DNA from: a virus
Strand: one strand, 5' to 3'
IMG/VR virus record: IMGVR_UViG_3300008117_008509
Coordinates: 57,805 to 121,804 of that record
DNA: 64,000 nucleotides
In this document: positions 33,356-40,555 of the stretch, one piece after another
Numbering within the stretch: position 1 is the stretch's first letter
Layout: each line of letters starts with the position of its first letter
Program-made: the position numbers and the translations under genes
Notes under the pieces: model-generated
Seen by the model: only the letters and a program-made list of their open reading frames with translations
What the model was told of the DNA's origin: nothing
Databases searched by the model: none

Positions 33356-33697
33356 ATGCTACCAAAAGACCGACAAATCTGGAAATTAAAAAGAAAAATA
33401 TCAATACTCATAATAACATCGCTTGCTTTAGTATATTGGATAAGACTCAATTATTCAGAAATAGAATCTCACCGATATGAAGTTGAATCTTTGAATATGG
33501 ATGTTCTTGAAAAAGAAACTATAATCAGAGATTTAAAAGAAAAATTAGACTCTATTAATAAAGTAAAAATTCAAACAATTCAGAAGCCAAAAAATTTAAT
33601 AAATAATAAAAAAATAATTCTGGAAAAAAAGGATACAGTGATTCCGCAAAAAATAGATAGTGTTCCACAAATAATAATTGACACAACCTCTAATTGA
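33356..33697 (+). CDS. Membrane-anchored coiled-coil protein, 113 aa
   Basis: A short basic N-terminus, one membrane segment (about 15-29, ISILIITSLALVYWI), then a coiled-coil (about 33-70, ESLNMDVLEKETIIRDLKEK) and a Lys/Pro/Ile-rich tail. The topology, N-in with a periplasmic coil, resembles an inner-membrane spanin or a small membrane regulator; no partner gene is evident. It sits between the clamp-like and IF-3 genes, co-directional with both. Confidence 0.68.
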   Translation: MLPKDRQIWKLKRKISILIITSLALVYWIRLNYSEIESHRYEVESLNMDVLEKETIIRDLKEKLDSINKVKIQTIQKPKNLINNKKIILEKKDTVIPQKIDSVPQIIIDTTSN

Positions 33698-33711
33698 AAT
33701 AAAAGTAATAA

Positions 33712-34251
33712 ATGAGAAACAACAATTTTAGAAAAAGACCCGAAATAAAAAGAAAACACAAAATAAATTCAGAACTTAATTTTCCTGAAGTAAGATTGGT
33801 TGGTCGGGGAGAGCCTTTTGTTATCTCTACATCTGAAGCACAAAAAATTGCAAACTCAGAGGAAAAAGATTTAATCCTAATTAACGAATCTCAAAATCCA
33901 CCAATTGTTAGAATAGAAGACTATAATAAATTCTTATATGTATTAGAAAAGACAGAAAAAGAAAAAAAGAAGATTGCCAATAAATCTCAACTCAAAGAAA
34001 TTCAACTATCTGTAAATATTTCAGATCACGATCTTGAAACAAAGGCAAAAAAAGGCAGAGAGTTTTTAAAAGACGGTGATAAAGTAAAAGTTGTTATTTC
34101 ACTTAAAGGTCGTCAAAAAGCAAATCCTGAAAGAGGTGAATTAGTAATGCTTAAATTCACACAACTAGTTGAAGAGTTTGGAATTCCTGAAAGTATGCCT
34201 AAATTAGAAGGAGGTAAATGGTTGATGATGATGAAAACAAAAAAGAAGTAA
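33712..34251 (+). CDS. infC: Translation initiation factor IF-3
   Basis: 179 aa, full length. Bacterial IF-3 binds the 30S subunit, checks the start codon and initiator tRNA, and keeps 50S away. The N-terminal domain has LNFPEVRLVGRGEPFVIST, AQKIANSEEKDLILINESQ, NPPIVRIEDYNKFLY; then a basic linker helix (EKTEKEKKKIANKSQ); the C-terminal domain has LKEIQLSVNISDHDLETKAK, FLKDGDKVKVVISLKGRQKA and a final PKLEGGKWLMMMKTKK. The 14-nt gap from the preceding gene suggests co-transcription. Unusual in a phage. It may favour phage mRNAs; see findings. Confidence 0.92.
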   Translation: MRNNNFRKRPEIKRKHKINSELNFPEVRLVGRGEPFVISTSEAQKIANSEEKDLILINESQNPPIVRIEDYNKFLYVLEKTEKEKKKIANKSQLKEIQLSVNISDHDLETKAKKGREFLKDGDKVKVVISLKGRQKANPERGELVMLKFTQLVEEFGIPESMPKLEGGKWLMMMKTKKK

Positions 34252-34252
34252 T

Positions 34253-34408
34253 TTAAAATACCTCTTCGTCACTACTTTCAAGTTCATAAATATACCCATT
34301 ATAAACTATCCAAGTATTTGAACTTAAATTAAAAGTTCTTACATAGACTTCTACTACTCCATTTTTTTTGATTGTGATTTTGTTTTCTGAAATTTTTACT
34401 GTACCCAT
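34253..34408 (-). CDS. Small protein, 51 aa
   Basis: Short frame with its own promoter-like box 20 nt upstream. It reads MGTVKISENKITIKKNGVVE, continues VYVRTFNLSSNTWIVYNGYI and ends YELESSDEEVF. It is beta-rich with an acidic tail and no membrane segment. It ends one base from the IF-3 stop on the other strand. Real expression is suggested by the box, the good codon pattern and the lack of anything else in this gap; function unknown. Confidence 0.6.
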   Translation of the reverse strand: MGTVKISENKITIKKNGVVEVYVRTFNLSSNTWIVYNGYIYELESSDEEVF

Positions 34409-34428
34409 TAAACACCGTTATTTTTTCA

Positions 34429-34438
34429 TATATATTGA
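34429..34438 (-). promoter_or_regulatory. Late-promoter-like box for small gene
   Basis: TCAATATATA on the minus strand, 20 nt before the ATG at 34408. Confidence 0.5.
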
Positions 34439-34494
34439 CTTTAAAATCGATTTTTTTTCAAAAAAACTTTTTTGGTTATTGTAATATAAAATTT

Positions 34495-35928
34495 ATGACT
34501 AAAGAAGAGAAAATCAAAAAAATTGAATTACTCAAAAAAAAGGCTTCGGACTTAAAAAAAGAAGTTGATTATTATAACGCATTACAACTAGCTCTTAAAC
34601 TTGTATTAAATGGATCATACGGTGCTTTTGCAACTTCTTATTTTATTCTTTATAACAACCATGTCGCTGGTACAATCACAGCACAAGGTCGAGATTTAAC
34701 TAGAACGATGGATAAAGTAAATGAAGACTATTGGTACAAACAATGGCATTCAGACCACGAACTACACTACAAGTTAGGAATAAAAAATGTAACACCAATA
34801 GATAAAGATAAACCAGTTTCTATATATGCTGACACCGATTCACTATTTGTTACATTTAAACCAGCAATTGACCACTCAGAGTGGCAAAATTTAATTTTTA
34901 ATGAAGATTATCTTACTAATTTTGAAAAAAAATTTTTACTACTCACCACTAACGAAGATTTTAAAACAAATTCTATAAATTGTTTAGGAATTTTCAATAA
35001 AGTTGCAGATTTAGAAAAAAATCTAAATTTACCCTATGATATTTTATTAATAGATGGTAATCTAGTAAAGGATAGAAAACTAAACTCACTAATAGACAAT
35101 GGAGTTTTGACATCAGAAATCAGATGGAACTGGTCAAATGAAACCGATTATATTCAAGGAATAGACCAGTTTAGATATGCTGGTTATTTTAAAAAGTGTC
35201 TCGAAGACTACGCCTCTTCATTTGGTGTCGAAAATAAAGAAGACTTTGAACTTGAAAGAATTTCTGAATCAATTATTAACATTGCTAAAAAGAAATACAT
35301 CCAACATATTCTTTTTGAAGATGGCATACCATATGATAGACTAACTTATCTTTATCCAAAAGGCGTTGAACTAGTTCGTTCTTCTACTCCAGCTTTTGCT
35401 AGAGACAAGATTGTAGGAATCGTTAAGTATCTTTTTTCACACCCAGACACTTTTAACATTAAAGAGTTATTAAAATTAGTAAAAAATCTGAGAAAAGAAT
35501 TTGAACTAGCAGATATTGATGATATTGCAATGCAGTCGTCTTGTTCAAATTATGATGTTAAGGTTTTAAATGATAAGACACTACCATTGCAATTTGTTTC
35601 AGGAGCTCACTTCGCTGTTAAATCTGCCGCTCATTACAATTACTTACTATCTAAAGACAAAGAAATGCAACAAAAGTATGAGTTTATTAAATCCGGAACT
35701 AAAATTAAGTACTATGTTTGTAAAGATAAATCAATAACTGATATGTTTGCTTATATTAGGGGTTCTTTTCCTATGGAATTTGCTCCACAAATAGACTTTG
35801 ATGAACAATTTGAGAAGTCTATTCTTTCTCCGGTAAATTCAATTATAGAACCATTAGGAATGCCAGAAATAACCAAAAGATTATCAGTTGTTATGGATAT
35901 TTTTAGCGGATTTGGAAAAGGTTTTTAA
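34495..35928 (+). CDS. 43: Family B DNA polymerase, C-terminal half only
   Basis: 477 aa from ATG 34495 (the frame is open from TTG 34435). It contains palm/fingers motif B (LKLVLNGSYGAFATSYF, residues about 34-50) and catalytic motif C (YADTDSLFV, about 110-118), then a thumb-like region. The exonuclease domain and motif A (SLYPS type) that normally lie about 150 residues or more before motif B are absent, and the preceding 240 bases hold only a small gene on the other strand. It cannot be complete unless a second gene supplies the N-terminal half, as in some T4-like phages with split gene 43. Lys-rich N-terminus. Confidence 0.88.
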   Translation: MTKEEKIKKIELLKKKASDLKKEVDYYNALQLALKLVLNGSYGAFATSYFILYNNHVAGTITAQGRDLTRTMDKVNEDYWYKQWHSDHELHYKLGIKNVTPIDKDKPVSIYADTDSLFVTFKPAIDHSEWQNLIFNEDYLTNFEKKFLLLTTNEDFKTNSINCLGIFNKVADLEKNLNLPYDILLIDGNLVKDRKLNSLIDNGVLTSEIRWNWSNETDYIQGIDQFRYAGYFKKCLEDYASSFGVENKEDFELERISESIINIAKKKYIQHILFEDGIPYDRLTYLYPKGVELVRSSTPAFARDKIVGIVKYLFSHPDTFNIKELLKLVKNLRKEFELADIDDIAMQSSCSNYDVKVLNDKTLPLQFVSGAHFAVKSAAHYNYLLSKDKEMQQKYEFIKSGTKIKYYVCKDKSITDMFAYIRGSFPMEFAPQIDFDEQFEKSILSPVNSIIEPLGMPEITKRLSVVMDIFSGFGKGF

Positions 35929-36623
35929 AAAACTTTATGATAAAGTAAATTAGATTTAGGAAAACTAAAGTATTCAGATGTAAATTGATGGTTATAGGTT
36001 TTATAAATATAACACTCAAAATCATTGATAGCAACTAAATAGTTAGTAACAAGTTTTTTCAAATGACCTTTACATCGAATAAAGTCTCTAGTCTTACCCG
36101 TTGAGAAATTATCTAAAGTTTTAATTTGAGCGGATTCAATACCTTGGTTTATTTTCCAAAATAAATCATAACCTTGTTCGTCTCTTTCTCTTTTTGGTTT
36201 AAAGGGATTAATTACAACACCAGTGGAGTCAAAATATTCAATTAAAACATCTTTAGCTTTTTCTTCTAAACTTCTACCACGATTATAAGAATTGGTCAAT
36301 ATTTTAATTACTTTATCGAAATATTGACCATTTGGATGATATAGTTCGTTTTGATTTTTTGAAATCCACTCAACTAAATCAAAAATTGTATTTGAAGGCG
36401 AGATACTATTAACATAATCAATTAGAAGTCTATTATTTTTTGATAATCTCAAAATTTCACCCCTAATTTTTAATCCATGATTACTTACAAAATAAGTATT
36501 TATATAACCCCACACGCTTCTACAAGCGAATATTAATGCTGTTCCAATTTCATCTTTTTCAATCTCTGTTAAAGGAGTTTGTAAAGACTCATAAAAACTA
36601 GACCATTTCTTTATTCGATTCAT
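35925..36623 (-). CDS. FxxF-leader protein, possible PD-(D/E)XK-like nuclease
   Basis: 232 aa. The start MNRIKKWSSFYESLQ matches the shared leader (Trp7, Phe10, Glu12). Around residues 140-172 the sequence RDEQGYDLFWKINQGIESAQIKTLD has an Asp, a strand and Gln-x-Lys in the order of a PD-(D/E)XK core, with Gln in place of Glu. A preceding helix contains a conserved-looking Glu (LEEKAKDVLIEYF). A restriction-like nuclease acting on incoming or host DNA is possible but weakly supported. Confidence 0.7.
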   Translation of the reverse strand: MNRIKKWSSFYESLQTPLTEIEKDEIGTALIFACRSVWGYINTYFVSNHGLKIRGEILRLSKNNRLLIDYVNSISPSNTIFDLVEWISKNQNELYHPNGQYFDKVIKILTNSYNRGRSLEEKAKDVLIEYFDSTGVVINPFKPKRERDEQGYDLFWKINQGIESAQIKTLDNFSTGKTRDFIRCKGHLKKLVTNYLVAINDFECYIYKTYNHQFTSEYFSFPKSNLLYHKVF

Positions 36624-36628
36624 AGGGG

Positions 36629-36638
36629 TATATATTAA
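36629..36638 (-). promoter_or_regulatory. Late-promoter-like box, start-proximal
   Basis: TTAATATATA, 5 nt before the ATG at 36623; 4 nt from a second box facing the other way. Confidence 0.6.
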
Positions 36639-36641
36639 GTA

Positions 36642-36651
36642 TTGATATATA
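36642..36651 (+). promoter_or_regulatory. Late-promoter-like box, start-proximal
   Basis: TTGATATATA, 4 nt before the ATG at 36656; divergent partner of the box at 36629-36638. Confidence 0.6.
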
Positions 36652-36655
36652 ATTT

Positions 36656-36886
36656 ATGAAAAATGAAGAATTATATAAAGAATATGTAACTTATTTAGAT
36701 TGGAGATTAAATGAATCACAAATAAGTAGGGGTAAATGGTCTCTTTTAAAAATAAGTAAAACATCTTTTGATGATTTTAAAGTTAGAATAGAAAATGATG
36801 AAACTTTCAATGATATGATAATAGAACTTATGAAAACAGAAATAAGAGATAAAAAAATAGATGATATTTTCGATGACTTTAATTGA
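36656..36886 (+). CDS. Small hypothetical protein, 76 aa
   Basis: Acidic helical protein (NEELYKEYVTYLDWRLNESQ, IIELMKTEIRDKKIDDIF). No recognised family. It overlaps the next gene by up to 26 bases, so the pair is probably co-translated. Confidence 0.68.
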   Translation: MKNEELYKEYVTYLDWRLNESQISRGKWSLLKISKTSFDDFKVRIENDETFNDMIIELMKTEIRDKKIDDIFDDFN

Positions 36887-37265
36887 GACTATAAAAGTTG
36901 ATGATAAAATGGTTTCGTTTTTTAATGGAATCGATTTAGATGTTATTATGAATCATCCTAAAGATGGATCCAGCGGATTCATCTTTTGTTTTATAGATAG
37001 TTGGGTAAAAGAAGTTAAATCCTGGGAAAGACAATCAAAGATTAACTCGGTTCTAAATGATGAAGTAGTAAAAAAATTTAAAAATCAAGATATTGAAAAT
37101 AGTTACATCGCAATATATCAATTAGATGGCACGGAACCAGGAGTTTTATTTCAAATTATAAAAGAAAAAGTTATAAACAAAAACTTTCCTGAGCATCCAT
37201 ATATTCCGATATCAGGAGTTGATAAAGGAGCCTGGAAGATAGGAAAAACAAGGGTTTCAAACTAA
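36861..37265 (+). CDS. Hypothetical protein, 134 aa
   Basis: Soluble alpha/beta protein of unknown function (MVSFFNGIDLDVIMNHPKDG, SGFIFCFIDSWVKEVKSWER). A second ATG at 36873 (MTLIETIKVDD) would reduce the overlap with the upstream gene and is as likely a start. No motif for an enzyme or membrane location. Confidence 0.68.
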   Translation: MIFSMTLIETIKVDDKMVSFFNGIDLDVIMNHPKDGSSGFIFCFIDSWVKEVKSWERQSKINSVLNDEVVKKFKNQDIENSYIAIYQLDGTEPGVLFQIIKEKVINKNFPEHPYIPISGVDKGAWKIGKTRVSN

Positions 37266-37272
37266 ATATATA
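37263..37272 (+). promoter_or_regulatory. Late-promoter-like box
   Basis: TAAATATATA. It is 5 nt from ATG 37278 or 26 nt from the alternative ATG 37299. Confidence 0.5.
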
Positions 37273-37277
37273 CCTTA

Positions 37278-37793
37278 ATGAGAAGTGATAAACATACTAT
37301 GAAGCACTTAATGAGATATGAAGGATATACATCCAAAGAAAGAACGGATGACATCTTAGATAAAATTTCTAAGTATGGAATAAAATCGCTTACTCCATTA
37401 GAAAAAGAATTTTTAGACTCACATAAAATAGGCAAAGAAGAAGAATTACATGATAAATTGGCAAAATCAGAAACTGAAAATACATTTGAAGACGATAATG
37501 GTTTTTTTAAATTTGAGTTTGATTATTGCGAAGACTATGGTGATGAATTACACTATATAGGAACACTTTATGTTCCAGATTTAGTTTGGCCAAATGGTAA
37601 AAGAATTGAAGGAAGATTGGAAGGAAGAATAGTTGTCTTTGAGAATGGACAGATATCTCCAGATTTCTATTCAATACAAAAAGATTCAAAATCTCAAGAT
37701 AATTATGACGTATTTGAGTTTTGTAATGGACTGGAGTATGAATTAGACTCTTTTTTAGATTATGTTGTTTCTGAATTAGAACAAAAAGATTAA
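37278..37793 (+). CDS. Hypothetical protein with leader-like start and DILDKI motif
   Basis: 171 aa from 37278, or 164 aa from ATG 37299, which gives MKHLMRYEGYTSKERTDD, an aromatic-x-x-aromatic leader at the usual distance. After the leader comes DDILDKISKYGIKSLTPLEK, the motif found at the C-terminus of the 1919-2353 protein and typical of Bacteroidota. The rest is an acidic beta domain (HYIGTLYVPDLVWPNGKRIE). The 37299 start suits the leader family, the 37278 start suits the short box spacing. Confidence 0.7.
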   Translation: MRSDKHTMKHLMRYEGYTSKERTDDILDKISKYGIKSLTPLEKEFLDSHKIGKEEELHDKLAKSETENTFEDDNGFFKFEFDYCEDYGDELHYIGTLYVPDLVWPNGKRIEGRLEGRIVVFENGQISPDFYSIQKDSKSQDNYDVFEFCNGLEYELDSFLDYVVSELEQKD

Positions 37794-37802
37794 TTTCAAA
37801 AT

Positions 37803-37812
37803 TTTATATATA
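37803..37812 (+). promoter_or_regulatory. Late-promoter-like box
   Basis: TTTATATATA, 19 nt before the ATG at 37832. Confidence 0.55.
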
Positions 37813-37831
37813 CAAAAAAATAAAAATTAAA

Positions 37832-38326
37832 ATGATTAAAAGATATAATCAATTTGTAAAAGGTAAATTAAACGAAGATTTAGGAATGGAACCTGAATTA
37901 GAAGCTCCTGTAAGAGATCTACCGTCTTTAGGTGGAAGACCACCTATCAATCGACCATCCGAAATGGAAGCAGAGTTTGAAGGTGAAGAAGAAGAAGTAG
38001 CTACTGATAAATATGAAATAGCACTTCAAACTTTAGCAGATGCTGCTGGAGTTGATTTCACACCTGGTCAAAAATCAGTTGTAATTGATGGAAAAGAGGT
38101 AACATTTCCAGCAGAAACAGAAAAATATCATATCAAAGGTGTAAAAAAATATTTTACCACACCGGAAGATGTTTTAGCTAACTTAGGAAGTCAATCAACA
38201 GCTTCTGGACAAAAACAAGAAGTCAAAGATGAAATGACATCTTTAAAAGATGAAGAAATTATCGACTCTGGCGAGCAATTTGAATCAAAAAGTTACAAAA
38301 GTACTAGAAGAAAAAACAAAAGATGA
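37832..38326 (+). CDS. Acidic/Pro-rich protein with FxxF-type leader
   Basis: 164 aa. Leader MIKRYNQFVKGKLNED, then a disordered acidic and Pro-rich stretch (to about 65), a small folded alpha/beta part (IALQTLADAAGVDFTPGQKS, VVIDGKEVTFPAETEKYH), and a Lys/Arg-rich tail (YKSTRRKNKR). It overlaps the lipoprotein frame by four bases. The composition, acidic front and basic end, is like internal or core proteins of T4-type heads, but no direct homologue is recognised. Confidence 0.72.
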   Translation: MIKRYNQFVKGKLNEDLGMEPELEAPVRDLPSLGGRPPINRPSEMEAEFEGEEEEVATDKYEIALQTLADAAGVDFTPGQKSVVIDGKEVTFPAETEKYHIKGVKKYFTTPEDVLANLGSQSTASGQKQEVKDEMTSLKDEEIIDSGEQFESKSYKSTRRKNKR

Positions 38327-38442
38327 AAAAAATAATATTAATCGCAATCTTAAGCACAATTACAATATCTTGTAAAACTTCTAAACATACTAAATGCGAC
38401 GCATATACAAAATTAGAAATAAAAAAAGACCATCAAATTTGA
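38323..38442 (+). CDS. Small lipoprotein, 39 aa
   Basis: Short frame coupled by ATGA to the upstream gene. MKKIILIAILSTITISCKTS is a compact lipoprotein signal: Lys-Lys, a hydrophobic core and the lipobox ITISC, with Cys17 as the lipidated residue. The mature part is only about 23 residues and basic. Its stop codon lies inside the terminator stem. Small phage lipoproteins in other systems block receptors against superinfection; that role here is a guess. Confidence 0.6.
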   Translation: MKKIILIAILSTITISCKTSKHTKCDAYTKLEIKKDHQI

Positions 38443-38458
38443 TGGTCTTTTTTTTGTG
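38420..38458 (+). terminator. Bidirectional rho-independent terminator
   Basis: Near-perfect palindrome AAAAGACCATCAAATTTGAT and its continuation GGTCTTTT (about 38424-38451), with A-run and T-run; it overlaps the lipoprotein stop and precedes the convergent gene 38468. Confidence 0.9.
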
Positions 38459-38467
38459 AATAATTTT

Positions 38468-38776
38468 TTATTGTTCAACCTGTTTTTCTTTCTGAATCTT
38501 GTTAATGATATAACCAGAGACTGCAAATTCAGCCGCCGCCCAAAGTAAGAATTCACCCATAGTTAATGTTGAATGTTTTTCTAAAAGAAAAAATATCATA
38601 CCCCATTGAGCGATAAGAAAAGCCGCTCCAGACTCAATTCTTTTCTTTGAAAAATAAGAGTCTTTCGCTGAATAGATCTTTATTAATTCTTTAATTCCCC
38701 ATTTGATATTTCCCCATCCAAAAAACAATTTTTTTCCAGTTTCTGTAGATGGTTCTACTTCTTTTTTGTTTGCCAT
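38468..38776 (-). CDS. Small membrane protein, about 102 aa
   Basis: The ATG at 38776 (MANKKEVEPSTETGKK) is used because a box lies 18 nt before it; the longer frame from 38827 would start inside the promoter region of the divergent gene. It has two or three hydrophobic segments (AAFLIAQWGMIFFLLEK; MGEFLLWAAAEFAVSGYII) after an amphipathic region (KWGIKELIKIYSAKDSYFSK). Size and topology would fit a holin, but equally any small phage membrane protein. Confidence 0.72.
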   Translation of the reverse strand: MANKKEVEPSTETGKKLFFGWGNIKWGIKELIKIYSAKDSYFSKKRIESGAAFLIAQWGMIFFLLEKHSTLTMGEFLLWAAAEFAVSGYIINKIQKEKQVEQ

Positions 38777-38794
38777 AGTGATTATTTTTTCTTT

Positions 38795-38804
38795 TATATA
38801 TTCC
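38795..38804 (-). promoter_or_regulatory. Late-promoter-like box
   Basis: GGAATATATA on the minus strand, 18 nt before the ATG at 38776. Confidence 0.5.
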
Positions 38805-38823
38805 TTAGGGAAAGTCAATTTTG

Positions 38824-38833
38824 TCAATATATA
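38824..38833 (+). promoter_or_regulatory. Late-promoter-like box, start-proximal
   Basis: TCAATATATA, 6 nt before the ATG at 38840. Confidence 0.55.
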
Positions 38834-38839
38834 ACTCTG

Positions 38840-39304
38840 ATGAGACTAATAAAAGTTTTAAAGTTTTTATCGACATCAAAAGATTCACATTTTTTATCAG
38901 TTGATAAGAAAACTTACAAAAGGTGGAAATACCTTATTATAGCAGCTGTTAAAATAAACAAAAACTACAAATCCGTTGAGATTTTTAGAAGAAAATTCAA
39001 AGTTTTAGAAGATTTTGTAGTTGTTGGATTGAAGTATAATGGGAAAAATGTAAGAAGAAGAACTTCAGGTTTTGCAAAAGAATTTGTTGAGCAAAACGAA
39101 GACGCTAAGTGCCTTTACTGTGATACTAAACTAACAATGGATAATGCGACAGCTGACCATATTATTCCTATTTCTGAAGGAGGTAACAATGCTCAAGTTA
39201 ATTTAGTTGTCTGTTGTAAAGACTGTAACAATGAAAGAGGAAATTTAGATTTTAAATACTATTTATCAATAAAAAACGAATATAAATTAAAACACTTCAT
39301 TTAA
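38840..39304 (+). CDS. HNH endonuclease
   Basis: 154 aa. The C-terminal HNH core includes CLYCDTKLTMDNATADHIIP with the first His, ISEGGNNAQVNLVVCCKDCN with the Asn and two more cysteines, and NERGN. The four cysteines form a structural zinc site. The N-terminal half is basic and may bind DNA. Stand-alone HNH genes in phages are often homing endonucleases but can also aid packaging. Its stop shares four bases with that of the convergent primase gene. Confidence 0.85.
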   Translation: MRLIKVLKFLSTSKDSHFLSVDKKTYKRWKYLIIAAVKINKNYKSVEIFRRKFKVLEDFVVVGLKYNGKNVRRRTSGFAKEFVEQNEDAKCLYCDTKLTMDNATADHIIPISEGGNNAQVNLVVCCKDCNNERGNLDFKYYLSIKNEYKLKHFI

Positions 39305-40494
39305 AGATATTTTAGACCGTCAAATTTTTTATTATAATCAATCTCTTCTATTTTATTTTTTTTCCTTTTAAATTTCGGAATCCATTTTAAATCTAAAACA
39401 TCTTTAGAAAAGAAATTATTCAATTCTAATTTTTTATGTGGATTATCAACTAATGTAGATAATTTATTAATATCTTTAACTTTAGAAATTCTATGAAGTA
39501 AAGCATAAGGATCATCTACTTTTTTCTTTTCTACTATATCTTCAAAAAGTTTTTTCCATAAAAAAACAGGATATCCCTCTTTAATTTTTTCTTCAGACTT
39601 TTTGTAACCAGCTTCATCATTATCAAAAAAATATTGAATATCTAAATCATTATTTTCTAAAAATCTATAGTCGGTATTTACACCAACTAGTCCAATAGAA
39701 TTAGGAAAAAACAATGAGTCCAAATAACCCTCAAATACCGTTATTGTATCACCAAAATTAATATTTAAAATATTAAAATAATAGGATAGTTTATTATAGA
39801 CAACTAATTGATTTATATCCAATTCACTATCTGTATCTTTTCCTAAATTAATCCATTCAATAAGGTTTTCATAGTTATAAATTTTAAACATTCTGCGTTT
39901 TCCTTCTTTTAAGTTTCTTATTTGAAGACCCAATACTTTATCATCTCTGCGATTTAACATAACAATTATCCATTCATGTTCATCTTCATTTTTCCAAAAC
40001 TTTGCTTGATAGATATTTTTATGAAACTCGGCTGGTATTCCTCTACCTATTAGATATTTATAAACTCCGCCATTTACTTGAATTGGCTTAAAATCAGAAA
40101 TAGGTGTTAAATCTTGAGAAAAAACTCTTTCTAATTCAGATAAGTCTATAAGGTCATCGAATTTAGCATCAACAAAGTCACCTTCATAATCAGAATAAGT
40201 CATAACACTGTTTAAGTGTTCTATCATTTCCAACTTTTTATCAGGATCAATTTGCTCGTTAAAATCTTTACAAAACTTATCTAAAGTTGTTTTTTTATCA
40301 CAATTAAAACAAATATAAATAAGACGATTAAGATATAGATTTCCTCTTTTTTTAAATTCTGATTTACCGTCACCACAATATGGACAGCAAACGTTTAATC
40401 TATCAGTATATTCAATTAACTTTCTTCTTCCTTTGGAAGAAAATTCTTTATTTAACACTGATTGAATTATATTTTTTATATAAATCTTATCCAT
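39301..40494 (-). CDS. 61: DNA primase, T4 gp61-like
   Basis: About 397 aa from ATG 40494; T4 gp61 is about 342. The N-terminal zinc-binding domain has VCCPYCGDGKSEFKKRGNLY and ICFNCDKKTT (Cys37, Cys40, Cys62, Cys65). A TOPRIM domain follows with VFEGYLDSLFF (catalytic Glu) near 245 and YFFDNDEAGYKKSEEKI (DxD) near 282. It makes RNA primers for lagging-strand synthesis with a helicase not seen here. The in-frame extension to 40584 is rejected because a promoter box stands 4 nt before ATG 40494. Confidence 0.88.
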   Translation of the reverse strand: MDKIYIKNIIQSVLNKEFSSKGRRKLIEYTDRLNVCCPYCGDGKSEFKKRGNLYLNRLIYICFNCDKKTTLDKFCKDFNEQIDPDKKLEMIEHLNSVMTYSDYEGDFVDAKFDDLIDLSELERVFSQDLTPISDFKPIQVNGGVYKYLIGRGIPAEFHKNIYQAKFWKNEDEHEWIIVMLNRRDDKVLGLQIRNLKEGKRRMFKIYNYENLIEWINLGKDTDSELDINQLVVYNKLSYYFNILNINFGDTITVFEGYLDSLFFPNSIGLVGVNTDYRFLENNDLDIQYFFDNDEAGYKKSEEKIKEGYPVFLWKKLFEDIVEKKKVDDPYALLHRISKVKDINKLSTLVDNPHKKLELNNFFSKDVLDLKWIPKFKRKKNKIEEIDYNKKFDGLKYL

Positions 40495-40498
40495 CACA

Positions 40499-40508
40499 TG
40501 ATATATTA
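40499..40508 (-). promoter_or_regulatory. Late-promoter-like box, start-proximal
   Basis: TAATATATCA on the minus strand, 4 nt before the primase ATG; weaker match. Confidence 0.45.
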
Positions 40509-40555
40509 TGAAAACTATTAGGAGTTTTAATATAAAATAAGTATATTTGTTTATT

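Noticed and set aside
38777-38827. Longer start for the small membrane protein
   Set aside because: It runs through the promoter box and overlaps the divergent promoter; ATG 38776 fits the box spacing.
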